DNA of 64,000 nucleotides from Aquabacterium fontiphilum (GTDB lineage Bacteria; Pseudomonadota; Gammaproteobacteria; Burkholderiales; Burkholderiaceae_C): positions 206,952 to 270,951 of the forward strand of contig NZ_JAAAPN010000006.1 in the NCBI RefSeq assembly GCF_009909205.1, given 5' to 3'. This document shows, piece by piece, positions 18,625 through 28,569 of the stretch. Made by a program: the position numbers and the translations under genes. How positions within the stretch are numbered: the first letter of the stretch is position 1; every line of letters begins with the position of its first letter. The notes below the pieces were generated by a model. That model did no database searches and was not told the origin of the DNA. It saw only the letters and a list, made by a program, of their open reading frames with translations.

Positions 18625-20484
18625 ATGCCGTCGACCCCACCCGTGAACACCACCACCCTCGCTCCCGACCGTGCTGCCACGCCCGCCACCATCGGCCTGG
18701 GCCGCTGGCTATCAGCCGCACTGCGCACCGCCCCCGACCTGCCCATCCTGGTGCCAGGCATCCTGAAGCTGGCGCTCACCAGACCTCACCACACAGGCTC
18801 GATCGGCCTGACCTTCGAGCGCCGCACCGCCCGTCAGCCTCAAGCAGCCGCCCTGCGCTTCGAAGACCGCAGCTGGACGTACGCCGAACTCAACGCCTGG
18901 GCCAACCGGGTCGCTCACCGCCTGAAAGAAGCGGGCGTGAAGCCCGGCGATGCCGTCGGGCTGCTGATGGAGAACCGCGCCGAACTGCTCGCCTACACGC
19001 TGGGCATCGTCAAGCTCGGCGCCATCACCACACTGCTCAACCACAACCTGCGGGGCGAGTCACTGGCGCACAGCCTGCGCATCACCGGTCCGCGCATCGT
19101 GATCGCTGGTGTGGAATGCGAGGCTGCCGTCCGTTCACTGGACGAGGGCCACTCGCCCGGTTACACGCCGACCTGGTGGTGGGACGGCGATGGCCCGGTG
19201 CCGGAGGGCGGACTGGACATGCGGGCCTTGCTGCATGGCGCGCCCGAAGCCAATCTGCCCGAAACCGGCCAGATCCTGCTCAAGCAGCCGTGTTTTCACA
19301 TCTTCACATCGGGTACGACGGGCATGCCCAAGGCCTCGGTGATGTCCCACTACCGCTGGCACCGCTGCATGTATGGCCTGGGCGTGCTCGGCCTGCGCCT
19401 GAGGGCCGACGACGTGCTGTATTGCGCCCTGCCCCTGTACCACAACAACGCGCTGACGGTGTCGTGGGGCGCCGCCGTGGGCTCGGGTGCCTGCCTGGCC
19501 CTGGCCCGAAAGTTCAGCGCGTCCGGCTTCTGGACCGACGTCCGACGCCATCGCGCCACGGCTTTCACCTACATCGGCGAGCTGTGCCGTTACCTGCTCA
19601 ACCAGCCGCCCAAACCCGATGATGCCCAGCATGGCGTGCGCGCCATCATCGGCAACGGCCTGCGACCCGACATCTGGGAGGCGTTCCAGCAGCGCTTCGC
19701 CATCCAGCACATTGCCGAGTTCTACGCGGCCAGCGAGTGCAACCTGGCCTTTGTCAATGCGCTGAACATGAGCGGCAGTGCCGGCATGTGCCCGCTGTCG
19801 TTCGCCATCGTGGGCTTCGATGTGGGCACCGAGCAGCCCATGCGCGACCCGGGTGACGGCCTGATGCGCAAAGTTGACAAGGGCGGCGTCGGGCTGCTGA
19901 TCACCGAGATCACCGACCGCGCCCCGCTGGATGGCTACACGGATGCCAAGGCCACGGAAGCCAAGGTCTTCCGCAACGTGTTCAAGGCCGGAGACGCCTG
20001 GTTCAACACCGGTGATCTGGTGCGCGACCAGGGCTTTGGCCACATCCAGTTCATCGACCGCGTGGGCGACACCTTCCGCTGGAAGGGCGAGAACGTGGCC
20101 ACCACCGAGGTCGAGGCTGCGCTGTGCCAGCAGGCGGGCATCCAGGAGGCCGTGGTCTACGGCGTGCAGGTCCCTGGTGCCGACGGCCGCGCGGGCATGG
20201 CTGCCATCCAACTCGCCGAAGGGGTGAACACCATCGACGGGCCCGCACTGATGACCGGCTTGCGCGAGGCCCTACCCCGCTACGCCATCCCGCTGTTCCT
20301 GCGCCTGCGCGATGCGCACGAGGTCACGGCCACATTCAAGCACCGCAAGGTCGAGCTCAAGCGCGAGGGCTTTGACCCCGCTCAGGTGAGTGAGGCCCTG
20401 TGGGTGCTGACGCCTGAAGGCTACACCCCCTTGACGCCCAGCCATCTGCAGGCCATCCGGGCCGGTCAGTTCCGTTTCGAATGA
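18625..20484 (+). CDS. long-chain fatty acyl-CoA synthetase (FATP/FadD6-like)
   Basis: The protein (about 619 aa) belongs to the ANL adenylate-forming superfamily. It shows the AMP-binding P-loop FTSGTTGMPKASVMSH (about residue 230) and the motif YAASECN. It also has the ATP-binding pair FNTGD and DRVGDTFRWKGENVATTEV, and a C-terminal domain. The FRWKGENVATTEVE form is that of very-long-chain acyl-CoA synthetases and fatty-acid transport proteins. It activates fatty acids to CoA thioesters for beta-oxidation. The start is not supported by a Shine-Dalgarno. Two acyl-CoA dehydrogenases follow, making a lipid-degradation operon. Confidence 0.9.
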   Translation: MPSTPPVNTTTLAPDRAATPATIGLGRWLSAALRTAPDLPILVPGILKLALTRPHHTGSIGLTFERRTARQPQAAALRFEDRSWTYAELNAWANRVAHRLKEAGVKPGDAVGLLMENRAELLAYTLGIVKLGAITTLLNHNLRGESLAHSLRITGPRIVIAGVECEAAVRSLDEGHSPGYTPTWWWDGDGPVPEGGLDMRALLHGAPEANLPETGQILLKQPCFHIFTSGTTGMPKASVMSHYRWHRCMYGLGVLGLRLRADDVLYCALPLYHNNALTVSWGAAVGSGACLALARKFSASGFWTDVRRHRATAFTYIGELCRYLLNQPPKPDDAQHGVRAIIGNGLRPDIWEAFQQRFAIQHIAEFYAASECNLAFVNALNMSGSAGMCPLSFAIVGFDVGTEQPMRDPGDGLMRKVDKGGVGLLITEITDRAPLDGYTDAKATEAKVFRNVFKAGDAWFNTGDLVRDQGFGHIQFIDRVGDTFRWKGENVATTEVEAALCQQAGIQEAVVYGVQVPGADGRAGMAAIQLAEGVNTIDGPALMTGLREALPRYAIPLFLRLRDAHEVTATFKHRKVELKREGFDPAQVSEALWVLTPEGYTPLTPSHLQAIRAGQFRFE

Positions 20485-20521
20485 GGCGCGCCGCGCCATA
20501 CCCCCACACGAGGAGACATCC

Positions 20522-21844
20522 ATGAGCAACATCGTCCGCATGGGCTTGCGCACCCTGCGCAAGGTCGCCGCATCGCCACAGCTGGACAAGGCTGGGCTGC
20601 GCAGCCCCACCGAGCGCCTGATCTACGAAGGCACCAAGCTGGGCTTCAAGTCCATCGCCACTGCCAGTCGCGGCTTCAAGCTGGTGCAGAGCATGGGCAG
20701 CGCACAGCGTCCGCAGCGCAAGGCCGCCACCGATTTGTTCGACCTGCGCCCCGATGACGAGCAGACCATGATGATGGAGGCCATGCGCGTGTTCGCTGAC
20801 GAACAGCTGCGCCCGGCCGCGCAACAGGCGGATGCCGACAGCGCGATGCCCGCTGCCCTGGCCCAGGCCTTTGCCGAGCTGGGTGTGGCCTCATTGGCGG
20901 TGCCCGATGAGCTGGGCGGCTCGGGCTCGTCGTACGCGGTGATGACGCAGGTGCTGATCGCCGAGCAACTGGCCCATGGCGACCTGGCCATGGCCTGGGC
21001 CTGCCTGGCACCAGCGGCCGTGAGCCTGAGCCTGCTGCGCTGGGGCAGCGCCCAGCAGCAGGCCACCTACCTGGGCGCCTTCGCAGGCGAACAGCCTCCA
21101 CCGGCCGCCCTGGCCATCGTCGAGCCCACACCGCTGTTTGATCCGTTTGCGCTGCGCACCGTGGCCCGTCCCGCGCCGGGTGGTGGCTACGTGCTGCAGG
21201 GGGAGAAGAGCCTGGTGCCCGGGGTGGACCGTGCCGAGCTGTTCATCGTGGCTGCCGATCTGGAAGGCCAGGGCCCACGCCTGTTCGTGGTCGAGGCCGG
21301 CACCGCCGGCCTGAGCAGCGCGGCCGAGCCGGCCATGGGCCTGCGGGCCGCCGCCACCGGCCGTCTCAAGCTCAATGACGTGGCCGTGCCGGCCCATGCC
21401 CTGCTGGGCGCCGACCAGCCGAGCGCTTACCGCGAATGCATCCAGCTCGCTCGCCTGGGCTGGTGCGCGCTGAGCATCGGCTGCGCCCAGGCCGTGCTCG
21501 ACTACCTCATCCCGTATGTGAACGAACGCGTGGCCTTTGGCGAGCCCATCAGCCACCGTCAGTCGGTGGCGTTCGCGGTGTCCAACGTCGCCATTGAGCT
21601 TCAGGGCATGCGCCTGCTGACCTGGCGCGCGGCCGAGCTGGCCGACACCTTGGGCGCCGACGACCCGGCCGTGGCCGAGGCCATCACCCTGGCACGCCGC
21701 CAGTGCATCGACAAAGGCATGGCCATTGGCAGCGATGGCGTGCAGCTGCTGGGCGGCCACGGCTTCGTGAAGGAACACCCGGCCGAGCGCTGGTACCGCG
21801 ACCTGCGTGCCTTGGCCGTGATGGAGGGCGGGATGCTGCTGTGA
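20522..21844 (+). CDS. acyl-CoA dehydrogenase family protein
   Basis: The 440-aa flavoprotein has an acyl-CoA dehydrogenase fold: an N-terminal helical domain (about 75-195), a middle beta-domain, and a C-terminal helical domain ending in LLGGHGFVKEHPAERWYRDLRALAVMEGG (about 405-435). It would desaturate an acyl-CoA at C2-C3 with FAD. An N-terminal extension of about 70 residues precedes the usual start of the fold. AGGAGA lies 6 nt before the ATG. It is 37 bp after the acyl-CoA synthetase and 49 bp before a second dehydrogenase. The catalytic base and substrate length cannot be set from sequence. Confidence 0.9.
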   Translation: MSNIVRMGLRTLRKVAASPQLDKAGLRSPTERLIYEGTKLGFKSIATASRGFKLVQSMGSAQRPQRKAATDLFDLRPDDEQTMMMEAMRVFADEQLRPAAQQADADSAMPAALAQAFAELGVASLAVPDELGGSGSSYAVMTQVLIAEQLAHGDLAMAWACLAPAAVSLSLLRWGSAQQQATYLGAFAGEQPPPAALAIVEPTPLFDPFALRTVARPAPGGGYVLQGEKSLVPGVDRAELFIVAADLEGQGPRLFVVEAGTAGLSSAAEPAMGLRAAATGRLKLNDVAVPAHALLGADQPSAYRECIQLARLGWCALSIGCAQAVLDYLIPYVNERVAFGEPISHRQSVAFAVSNVAIELQGMRLLTWRAAELADTLGADDPAVAEAITLARRQCIDKGMAIGSDGVQLLGGHGFVKEHPAERWYRDLRALAVMEGGMLL

Positions 21845-21893
21845 GCCCCAGCCATACCTCCCCCGCTCATCCACCCATTCAGGACACCCGATC

Positions 21894-23105
21894 ATGATCC
21901 ACCTCGACACCCCCAAGCGCTTTGCGCCGCTGGTCAACCAGGCCCGTGAAGTGGCCCGCCAGGTGCTGCGCCCCATCTCCCGCCAGTACGACCGCGCCGA
22001 ACATGAGCGGCCGGTTGAACTCGACATGCTGGCCGCCGCCATCAATGGCATGAACGATGCCATGGGCGAAATGGGCGCCGGCGCCACCGGCGTGCGCCGC
22101 ACCGCACCGCGCAACCCCGACGAGAACACCAACGGCAGCAACCTGTCGACCTGCCTGAGCATCATGGAGCTGTGCTGGGGCGACGTCGGCCTGCTGCTGG
22201 CCATGCCTGGCCAGGGCCTGGGCAACGCAGCGATCGCCTCGGTGGCCAACGAAGAACAGCTGGCGCGCTTCAAGGGCCGCTGGGCGGCCATGGCCATCAC
22301 CGAGCCGGGCTGCGGTTCCGACTCGGCCGCCATCCGCACCACCGCCCGCCTGGACGGCGACCACTACGTGCTCAATGGCGAGAAGATCTACGTGACCTCG
22401 GGCGACCGGGCCGATCTGGTCGTGGTCTGGGCCACGCTGGACAAGAGCCTGGGCCGTGCCGCCATCAAGTCCTTCGTGGTCGAGAAAGGCACGCCCGGCT
22501 TCGAGCTGGCCCGTCTGGAGCACAAGCTGGGCATCCGCGCCAGCGACACGGCGGCCTTCATCCTGAAAGACTGCCGCGTGCCCAAGGCCAACCTGCTGGG
22601 CGACCCCGAGATCCAGGCCGAAAAGAGCTTTGCCGGGGTCATGCAGACCTTCGACAACACCCGCCCGCTGGTGGCCGCCATGGCCGTGGGGCTGGCCAAA
22701 GCCTGCCTGGACGAGATCACGCCGCTGATGGCCGAGGCGGGCCTGACACTGGACGCCGACCGCCCCCTGCACCGCCAGCCCCACGCGGAGGCCGAGCTGG
22801 TGCGCCTGCGCGCCGACTACGAGGCCGCACGCCTGCTGACCCTGCAGGCCGCCTGGATGGCCGACAACGGCCGCCCCAATTCGCTGGAGGCCTCGATGGC
22901 CAAGGCCAAGGCTGGCCGCACCTGTGTGGACATCGCGCTCAAATGCGTGGAGCTGGCGGGCGCCGTGGGCTACAGCGAGGTGTCGCTGCTGGAGAAATGG
23001 GCCCGCGATGCCAAGATCCTCGACATCTTCGAAGGCACGCAGCAGATCCAGTTGCTGATCATCGCGCGGCGGTTGCTGGGCAAGTCGTCGGCAGAACTGA
23101 AGTAA
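21894..23105 (+). CDS. acyl-CoA dehydrogenase
   Basis: The 403-aa protein has the FAD/substrate signature AMAITEPGCGSDSAAIRTTA (about residues 130-150), then NGEKIYVTSGDRADLVVVWA, and the C-terminal helix with WARDAKILDIFEGTQQIQLLIIARRLLG. These are standard acyl-CoA dehydrogenase motifs; the Glu in IFEGTQQIQ-type tails is part of the FAD/active-site region. Together with its neighbour it may form a two-subunit enzyme or serve a different chain length. It ends the lipid operon and is convergent with the DUF6279 lipoprotein gene. Confidence 0.92.
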   Translation: MIHLDTPKRFAPLVNQAREVARQVLRPISRQYDRAEHERPVELDMLAAAINGMNDAMGEMGAGATGVRRTAPRNPDENTNGSNLSTCLSIMELCWGDVGLLLAMPGQGLGNAAIASVANEEQLARFKGRWAAMAITEPGCGSDSAAIRTTARLDGDHYVLNGEKIYVTSGDRADLVVVWATLDKSLGRAAIKSFVVEKGTPGFELARLEHKLGIRASDTAAFILKDCRVPKANLLGDPEIQAEKSFAGVMQTFDNTRPLVAAMAVGLAKACLDEITPLMAEAGLTLDADRPLHRQPHAEAELVRLRADYEAARLLTLQAAWMADNGRPNSLEASMAKAKAGRTCVDIALKCVELAGAVGYSEVSLLEKWARDAKILDIFEGTQQIQLLIIARRLLGKSSAELK

Positions 23106-23114
23106 CGCCGTCAA

Positions 23115-23141
23115 CGCGCGTCGGCTCACCGTCGACGCGCG
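23115..23141. terminator. convergent-gene hairpin (possible transcription end)
   Basis: A perfect 9-bp inverted repeat, CGCGCGTCG / CGACGCGCG, with a 9-nt loop lies between the acyl-CoA dehydrogenase stop and the end of the convergent DUF6279 gene; it includes that gene's stop codon. It could stall transcription from both sides, but neither strand has a following T-run, so it is not a standard intrinsic terminator. Confidence 0.35.
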
Positions 23142-24028
23142 ATCTCCTGCACATCAGCTTGCCAGCGTGACAGCCGGCTGGCCGCGCGTTCACGCTGCGC
23201 GGGTGTGGTCTGAGCCTGGAAGCGCGACGCAAACCCGCAGCCGGCCTGCACCCACCGGCTCATCTGCGCCTTGCGCGTGGGCTCCTGCGGGTCGATGCCA
23301 TCCAGCACCAGCGCCTGCAGGCGATGGCTCACCTCGGCGGTCGTCAGCCCGCGCGCTCGCGTCTCTGACAGCAAGGCGACATACCCCACCTGAAAACGTT
23401 CGAACTCGGACAGAACCGTGCGCGCGCTGAACGGCAAGGTCTGCACGTCCTGCGCAAGGCGCTCGCGCTGAGCGGCGGTGAAGTCCCCATAGATCCACGA
23501 GCCCCATTTCTCCATGAAGGCCACTGCCAGACGGGCCTGCTCATCGGGCGCCTCGGCCACGTAGCTTTCACGGAACTCGTCGTTGATCTCGGCGAAGAAG
23601 ACTTGCACCCGCCGCTGCTGAGTTGGCCCGAGGTGCACCATCACGGAAGCGGCCAGCGGCGCGGCCCAGGCCACGCCTTGCCTGGCCAGCACGAGATAGG
23701 CGTCGCGGCGCTCGCAGGCCAGTGCAGGGCTGACTTCACCCCGCACATCGACGGCCGCTTGGGCCAGCAGTTCGGCCACTCGGGGCATCTGCTCACGTCG
23801 ATGCTGGGCAAACCACCGTCCGATGGCCGTCTTGGCCATGTCGTACTGGGAAGCAGTGAAATGGTGGGCCACGTTGGTCCGCCACTGCAGGTAGCGGGGT
23901 GCCTGCTCGTAAAGCGTCTGCAACAGACTGCAGGCAGAAAACAGCAGCGCCGTCATGACGATGACGACTCGCTGAAGCAAATGAGTTGACGCGCGCTTGG
24001 CGCCGCCCGATGCGCATGGCCGATTCAT
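23126..24028 (-). CDS. DUF6279-type lipoprotein
   Basis: The 300-aa protein begins with a signal peptide that ends in a lipobox-like sequence (LLFSAC, Cys at about residue 32), so it is probably a membrane-anchored lipoprotein. The mature part is helical and rich in Arg, Gln and Trp and resembles the DUF6279 family of uncharacterised lipoproteins (WAQHRREQMPRVAE-type motifs). A start at an internal ATG (about residue 25) would leave too short a signal peptide. It lies on the same strand downstream of ftsZ but behind the ftsZ terminator, so it probably has its own promoter. In many relatives lpxC occupies this place. Confidence 0.75.
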   Translation of the reverse strand: MNRPCASGGAKRASTHLLQRVVIVMTALLFSACSLLQTLYEQAPRYLQWRTNVAHHFTASQYDMAKTAIGRWFAQHRREQMPRVAELLAQAAVDVRGEVSPALACERRDAYLVLARQGVAWAAPLAASVMVHLGPTQQRRVQVFFAEINDEFRESYVAEAPDEQARLAVAFMEKWGSWIYGDFTAAQRERLAQDVQTLPFSARTVLSEFERFQVGYVALLSETRARGLTTAEVSHRLQALVLDGIDPQEPTRKAQMSRWVQAGCGFASRFQAQTTPAQRERAASRLSRWQADVQEIARRR

Positions 24029-24108
24029 GGTCGGACCCTAGCGCAGTCCAGCCACCATGTCATCCGGGATGTATCTGTCAACCAGCCGGGAGGTCGGTTC
24101 GATAAGGC

Positions 24109-24138
24109 AAAAGCCCCCCACCCACGCAGGGCGGGGGG
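24109..24138 (-). terminator. intrinsic terminator after ftsZ
   Basis: On the minus strand, CCCCCCGCCC and GGGTGGGGGG pair (10 bp with one G-T wobble) around a 5-nt loop and are followed by CTTTT. It lies about 40-65 bp after the ftsZ stop and marks the end of the dcw transcript. Confidence 0.8.
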
Positions 24139-24174
24139 ATCAAACAGGCAACGAAAAAAGAACGAGGCAGGCGA

Positions 24175-25404
24175 TCAGTCGGCTTGCTTGCGCAGGAAGG
24201 CCGGGATCTCGATCTCGTCCATGCCATTGCTGGCCAGGGCGTCGACCTTGGCTGCAGCCTGTGTGCGGCCCGAGCGCCAGACGCTCGGGGTGTTCAGGCC
24301 GCTGAAGTCGTTGCCGCCCATGGCGCGACCCATGCCCATCGGGGCAGCATGGCCCACCGGCTCGTTCAGCACGGGGATGTTGTCGGTGCCGGTGCGGGCA
24401 AAGACCTGCGGGGCGCTGTGCACCACGGTCATCGGTGCCTGCTGGCGACGGGCACCGCTCAGGCCGGTGGCGATCACCGTCACACGCAGCGCGTCGCCCA
24501 GGCTTTCGTCGTAGGCGGTGCCGTAGATCACGTGGGCGTCTTCGGCGGCATAGCGACGGATGGTGTTCATCGCGTTGCGCGATTCACTCAGCTTGAAGTT
24601 GGCCTTGCCGGCCGCGATCAGCACCAGCACGCCACGCGCACCCGACAGATCAATGCCCTCCAGCAGCGGACAGGCCACGGCGGCCTCGGCGGCCTTGGTG
24701 GCACGGTCCGGGCCGGTGGCGGTGGCCGTGCCCATCATGGCCTTGCCCGGCTCGCTCATCACGGTCTTGACGTCTTCGAAGTCGACGTTCACCAGGCCGG
24801 GGATGTGGATGATGTCCGAGATGCCGCCCACGGCGTTCTTCAGCACGTCGTTGGCCTTGGCAAAGGCCTCTTCCTGGGTGATGTCATCGCCCAGCACTTC
24901 GAGCAGCTTCTCGTTGAGCACGACGATCAGCGAGTCGACATTGGCCTCCAGCTCGGCCAAGCCCTGATCAGCCTGCTTGAGGCGACGGTTGCCTTCGAAC
25001 TCGAAGGGCTTGGTCACGACGCCCACTGTCAGGATGCCCATCTCCTTGGCCACGCGCGCGATCACCGGTGCTGCACCCGTGCCGGTGCCGCCACCCATGC
25101 CGGCGGTGATGAACACCATGTGCGCGCCATCCAGCGAGTTGCGGATTTCGTCAATGGCCTCTTCGGCTGCCGCACGGCCGGCCTCAGGCTTGGCCCCGGC
25201 GCCCAGGCCGGAGTTACCCAGCTGCAGGTGCATTTCGGCGCTCGAGCGGTTCAGCGCCTGCGAGTCGGTGTTCGCGCAGATGAACTGCACGCCCTGCACC
25301 CCCTGCTGAATCATGTGCTCGACCGCGTTGCCGCCGCCGCCACCGACGCCGATCACCTTGATCTGCGTGCCCATGTCGAAGTTTTCGATCATCTCGATTG
25401 CCAT
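24175..25404 (-). CDS. ftsZ: cell division GTPase FtsZ
   Basis: FtsZ polymerises into the cytokinetic ring. The 409-aa protein carries IKVIGVGGGGGNAV near residue 16 and the tubulin signature GGGTGTGAAP (about 108-117). The T7 synergy loop is around NVDFEDVK, and the conserved C-terminal tail IEIPAFLRKQAD binds FtsA and ZipA. A variable linker (about 320-395) precedes the tail. The start is preceded by AGAGG. It is the last gene of the dcw cluster, 50 bp after ftsA, and is followed by a strong terminator. Confidence 0.98.
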   Translation of the reverse strand: MAIEMIENFDMGTQIKVIGVGGGGGNAVEHMIQQGVQGVQFICANTDSQALNRSSAEMHLQLGNSGLGAGAKPEAGRAAAEEAIDEIRNSLDGAHMVFITAGMGGGTGTGAAPVIARVAKEMGILTVGVVTKPFEFEGNRRLKQADQGLAELEANVDSLIVVLNEKLLEVLGDDITQEEAFAKANDVLKNAVGGISDIIHIPGLVNVDFEDVKTVMSEPGKAMMGTATATGPDRATKAAEAAVACPLLEGIDLSGARGVLVLIAAGKANFKLSESRNAMNTIRRYAAEDAHVIYGTAYDESLGDALRVTVIATGLSGARRQQAPMTVVHSAPQVFARTGTDNIPVLNEPVGHAAPMGMGRAMGGNDFSGLNTPSVWRSGRTQAAAKVDALASNGMDEIEIPAFLRKQAD

Positions 25405-25454
25405 GTCGTGCCTCTCTTTTCTCAAGCAGTTGCCAGTCAAAAACGTGTGTGGTC

Positions 25455-26684
25455 TCAGAAATTGCCAACGAACCAGTCGCGTACGCGTCCAAACAGGGTC
25501 TGCACCGACCCGGCCTGTTGCGCCGCCTTGATCCCGCGCGTGCGCGCGAGTCTTGCCTCTTCGAGCAAGCCCATGACGGTGGCCGAGCGCGGGCTGGCCA
25601 CCATGTCGTACAGCGGGCCCGAGTACAAGGGCGTCCCCTTGCGCACGGGCTTGAGGAAGATGTCTTCGGCCAGCTCCACCATGCCAGGCATGACGGCCGA
25701 ACCACCCGTCAGGACGATGCCCGACGACAGCAACTCCTCGTAACCGGACTCGCGGATCACCTGGTGAACCAGCGAGAAGATTTCTTCCACGCGCGGCTCG
25801 ATCACGCCGGCCAGCGCCTGTCGTGAGAGCATGCGCGGTGCGCGGTCGCCCAGTCCGGGCACCTCGACGTGTTCGTTCGGATCGGCCAGCAGCTGCTTGG
25901 CCACGCCGTGGTCGACCTTGATGTCTTCGGCGTCCTTGGTGGGCGTGCGCAGCGCCATCGCAATGTCGCTGGTGATCAGGTCCCCAGCGATCGGGATGAC
26001 CGCCGTGTGGCGCACCGAGCCGTCGGTGAAGATGGACACGTCGGTCGTGCCGGCGCCAATGTCGACCAGGGCCACGCCGAGCGACTTCTCGTCGTCGGTC
26101 AGCACGGCGGCGCTGGAAGCGCTGGGGTTGAGAATGAGCTGCTCGACCTCGAGACCGCAGCGGCGGACGCACTTGACGATGTTCTCGGCGGCGCTTTGCG
26201 CACCGGTCACGATGTGGACCTTGACCTCCAGGCGGCCGCCACTCATGCCGATGGGCTCTTTGACTTCATGACCGTCAATGATGAACTCCTGCGGCTCAAC
26301 CAGCAAGAGGCGTTGGTCATTGGGGATGTTGATGGCCTTGGCGGTTTCCACCACACGCTGCACGTCGATGGGCGAGACCTCCTTGTCTCGCACGATGACC
26401 ATGCCCGTGCTGTTCTGGCCACGGATGTGGCTGCCGGTGATGCCGGTCCACACGCGGCTGATCTTGCAGTCGGCCATGAGCTCGGCTTCTTTCAGCGCCT
26501 GCTGGATGGACTGCACGGTGGCATCGATGTTGACCACCACGCCTCGCTTGAGGCCGTGACTGGGCGCCACGCCGAGACCGGCGAGACGCAGGTCACCACC
26601 GGGCAAGACCTCGGCCACGACCGCCATCACTTTGGCGGTGCCGATGTCCAGCCCGACGACCAGATCCTTGTATTCCTTGGCCAT
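25455..26684 (-). CDS. ftsA: cell division protein FtsA
   Basis: FtsA is an actin-like ATPase that tethers FtsZ filaments to the membrane. The 409-aa protein opens with VVGLDIGTAKV (phosphate 1 loop) and has LVDIGAGTTDVSIF (phosphate 2) and VLTGGSAVMPGM (adenosine motif). It ends in an amphipathic membrane-targeting helix (about residues 395-409, FGRVRDWFVGNF). Length and motif order are normal. It lies 12 bp after ftsQ in the cluster. Confidence 0.98.
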   Translation of the reverse strand: MAKEYKDLVVGLDIGTAKVMAVVAEVLPGGDLRLAGLGVAPSHGLKRGVVVNIDATVQSIQQALKEAELMADCKISRVWTGITGSHIRGQNSTGMVIVRDKEVSPIDVQRVVETAKAINIPNDQRLLLVEPQEFIIDGHEVKEPIGMSGGRLEVKVHIVTGAQSAAENIVKCVRRCGLEVEQLILNPSASSAAVLTDDEKSLGVALVDIGAGTTDVSIFTDGSVRHTAVIPIAGDLITSDIAMALRTPTKDAEDIKVDHGVAKQLLADPNEHVEVPGLGDRAPRMLSRQALAGVIEPRVEEIFSLVHQVIRESGYEELLSSGIVLTGGSAVMPGMVELAEDIFLKPVRKGTPLYSGPLYDMVASPRSATVMGLLEEARLARTRGIKAAQQAGSVQTLFGRVRDWFVGNF

Positions 26685-26696
26685 GGTGTGTGAGGG

Positions 26697-27581
26697 TTAA
26701 CGGGTTGAAGGAGCAGAAGGTTGAACAGAGGGCGCAGGACGCCAGGGCCGGCGGGGCTGTCCAGGCGTGGGCTCAGGCATGGTGTGCAGCCCCTGCAGCT
26801 TGATGGCGTAGCCTTCCGGATAGCGCAGATCGGCGTACAGCAGCGGGGCGGCGTACGTCCGCGCCAGCATGGGGTAGCTGCGTACGAAGCGCTCGGTTCG
26901 TGCCACGACGTCGTCAGCGGCGCCACGGCCCAGCTCCAGACGAGCCTCGTTGTCCAGCCAGGCCGTCCAGCCGCCGCGGTCATTCAGGCGCAGCGTGCGT
27001 ACCTCGCCCAGCGGCGCCAACACAGGCACGAGACGGCGCAGCATGTCCAGCATCCAGGCCGCCTGGGCCGATCCTGCCTGGGGGCCACCGGCCTGCGATG
27101 GCGCATGCAACGTCGGCAAGCCTTCGTCTTCCACATCGCCCAGGTTGGCTTCGAACACCTCACCAAAGGAGTTCACCAGCTCATCGTCGCGTGCATCGTG
27201 GTGCCAATAGGCCACGGGCTTGTGCTCTTCCAGGCGCACACGCAGGGTGTCGGGCCATACCCGCCGGACCACCGCCTTGCGCACCCAGGGCAGCGCCTCG
27301 AAGGCCGCGCGCGCATCGGCCAAGTTCACACTGAAGTAGCCGCCCTGCAGCCGCGGCACCGCGTTGGCGCGCACCGTCATCAGGTTGTGGCGCTGAAAAT
27401 CGCCCTCGATCTCGATGTGACGCAGATCGAAGTAAGGCAGGCGCGCCATCGACACGGCGCCCCAGGTCAGCACCATGGCTGCCGCCACCAGCGCGAGCGC
27501 GACCGTGGCCAGGTTCATCCAGCGGATGTCCTGGGGCACGTCGTGCGCGACGGGTGCGTGGAGGGCGGCAGCGGCCAGCAT
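26697..27581 (-). CDS. ftsQ: cell division protein FtsQ
   Basis: FtsQ is a bitopic membrane protein that bridges early and late divisome parts. From the start at 27581 it is 294 aa, with a short cytoplasmic N-terminus and one transmembrane segment (about residues 23-43). A POTRA domain (FDLRHIEIEGDFQRHN) and the FtsQ/DivIB domain with WPDTLRVRLEEHKPVAYW follow, then a Pro-rich C-terminal tail. An upstream start at 27647 would overlap ddl by 49 bp and is less likely; the chosen ATG is 17 bp from the ddl stop. Confidence 0.95.
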   Translation of the reverse strand: MLAAAALHAPVAHDVPQDIRWMNLATVALALVAAAMVLTWGAVSMARLPYFDLRHIEIEGDFQRHNLMTVRANAVPRLQGGYFSVNLADARAAFEALPWVRKAVVRRVWPDTLRVRLEEHKPVAYWHHDARDDELVNSFGEVFEANLGDVEDEGLPTLHAPSQAGGPQAGSAQAAWMLDMLRRLVPVLAPLGEVRTLRLNDRGGWTAWLDNEARLELGRGAADDVVARTERFVRSYPMLARTYAAPLLYADLRYPEGYAIKLQGLHTMPEPTPGQPRRPWRPAPSVQPSAPSTR

Positions 27582-27598
27582 GGCGGGCGTCGTTCCAG

Positions 27599-28569
27599 TC
27601 AGCGTTGCAACGCGTCCAGGCTGGCCGAGGCCAGCAACTGCACGCACAGTTGTTCATAGCTCAAGCCAGCCACCTTGGCTGACATGGGCACCAGGGAGTG
27701 ACCGGTCATGCCCGGCGAGGTGTTGATCTCAAGCAGGAAGGGTTGGCGGTCGCTCTTGCGGATCATCACGTCGGCCCGGGCCCAGCCGCGGCAGCCCAGC
27801 GTGCGGAAGGCCCGCACGACCAGACGCTGGATCTCGGTTTCTTCGTCGGCATTCAGGCCGCTCGGACACAGGTACTGCACGACATCGGTGAAGTACTTGT
27901 TCTGGTAGTCGTAGTTGCCACCGGGGGCGACGATGCGGATCACCGGCAAGGCCTGCGCCTCGCCATCGACAATCAGCACCGGGCAGGTGGTTTCCTCGCC
28001 TTCGATGAACTGCTCGCACAACACTTCGGGGTCGTGCTGGGCGGCCGCGGCATAGGCTGCTGCACACTGCGCGGCATCGGTCACCTTGGTCAGGCCGATG
28101 GACGACCCCTCGCGCGCCGGCTTGACGATCATGGGCGCCCCCAGCGCCACCAGCGCCTGCTCGCACTCTGCCGCGCTGGCGACCAGGCGCCAGTCCGGCG
28201 TGGGCAGCCCCTCAAATCGCCAAATGCGCTTGGTCATGACCTTGTCCATCGCAATCGACGAGGCCATGACACCCGAGCCGGTGTAAGGGATCTTCAACAG
28301 CTCAAGTGCACCCTGCACGGTGCCATCTTCTCCGCCCCGGCCATGCAGCGCGATGAAGCAGCGATCAACGCCTTCTGTCTGCAGTTCCTGCAACGGACGC
28401 TGCGCCGGATCGAAGGCGAAGGCGTCGACGCCCTGGGACTGCAAGGCCTGGAGCACACCGGTGCCTGACATGATGGACACATCGCGCTCGGCCGACGAGC
28501 CGCCGAACAGCACGGCGACCTTGCCCAGGGAGGCCGGGTTCACCACGGGGGGGTGCAACTGGATGCGGC

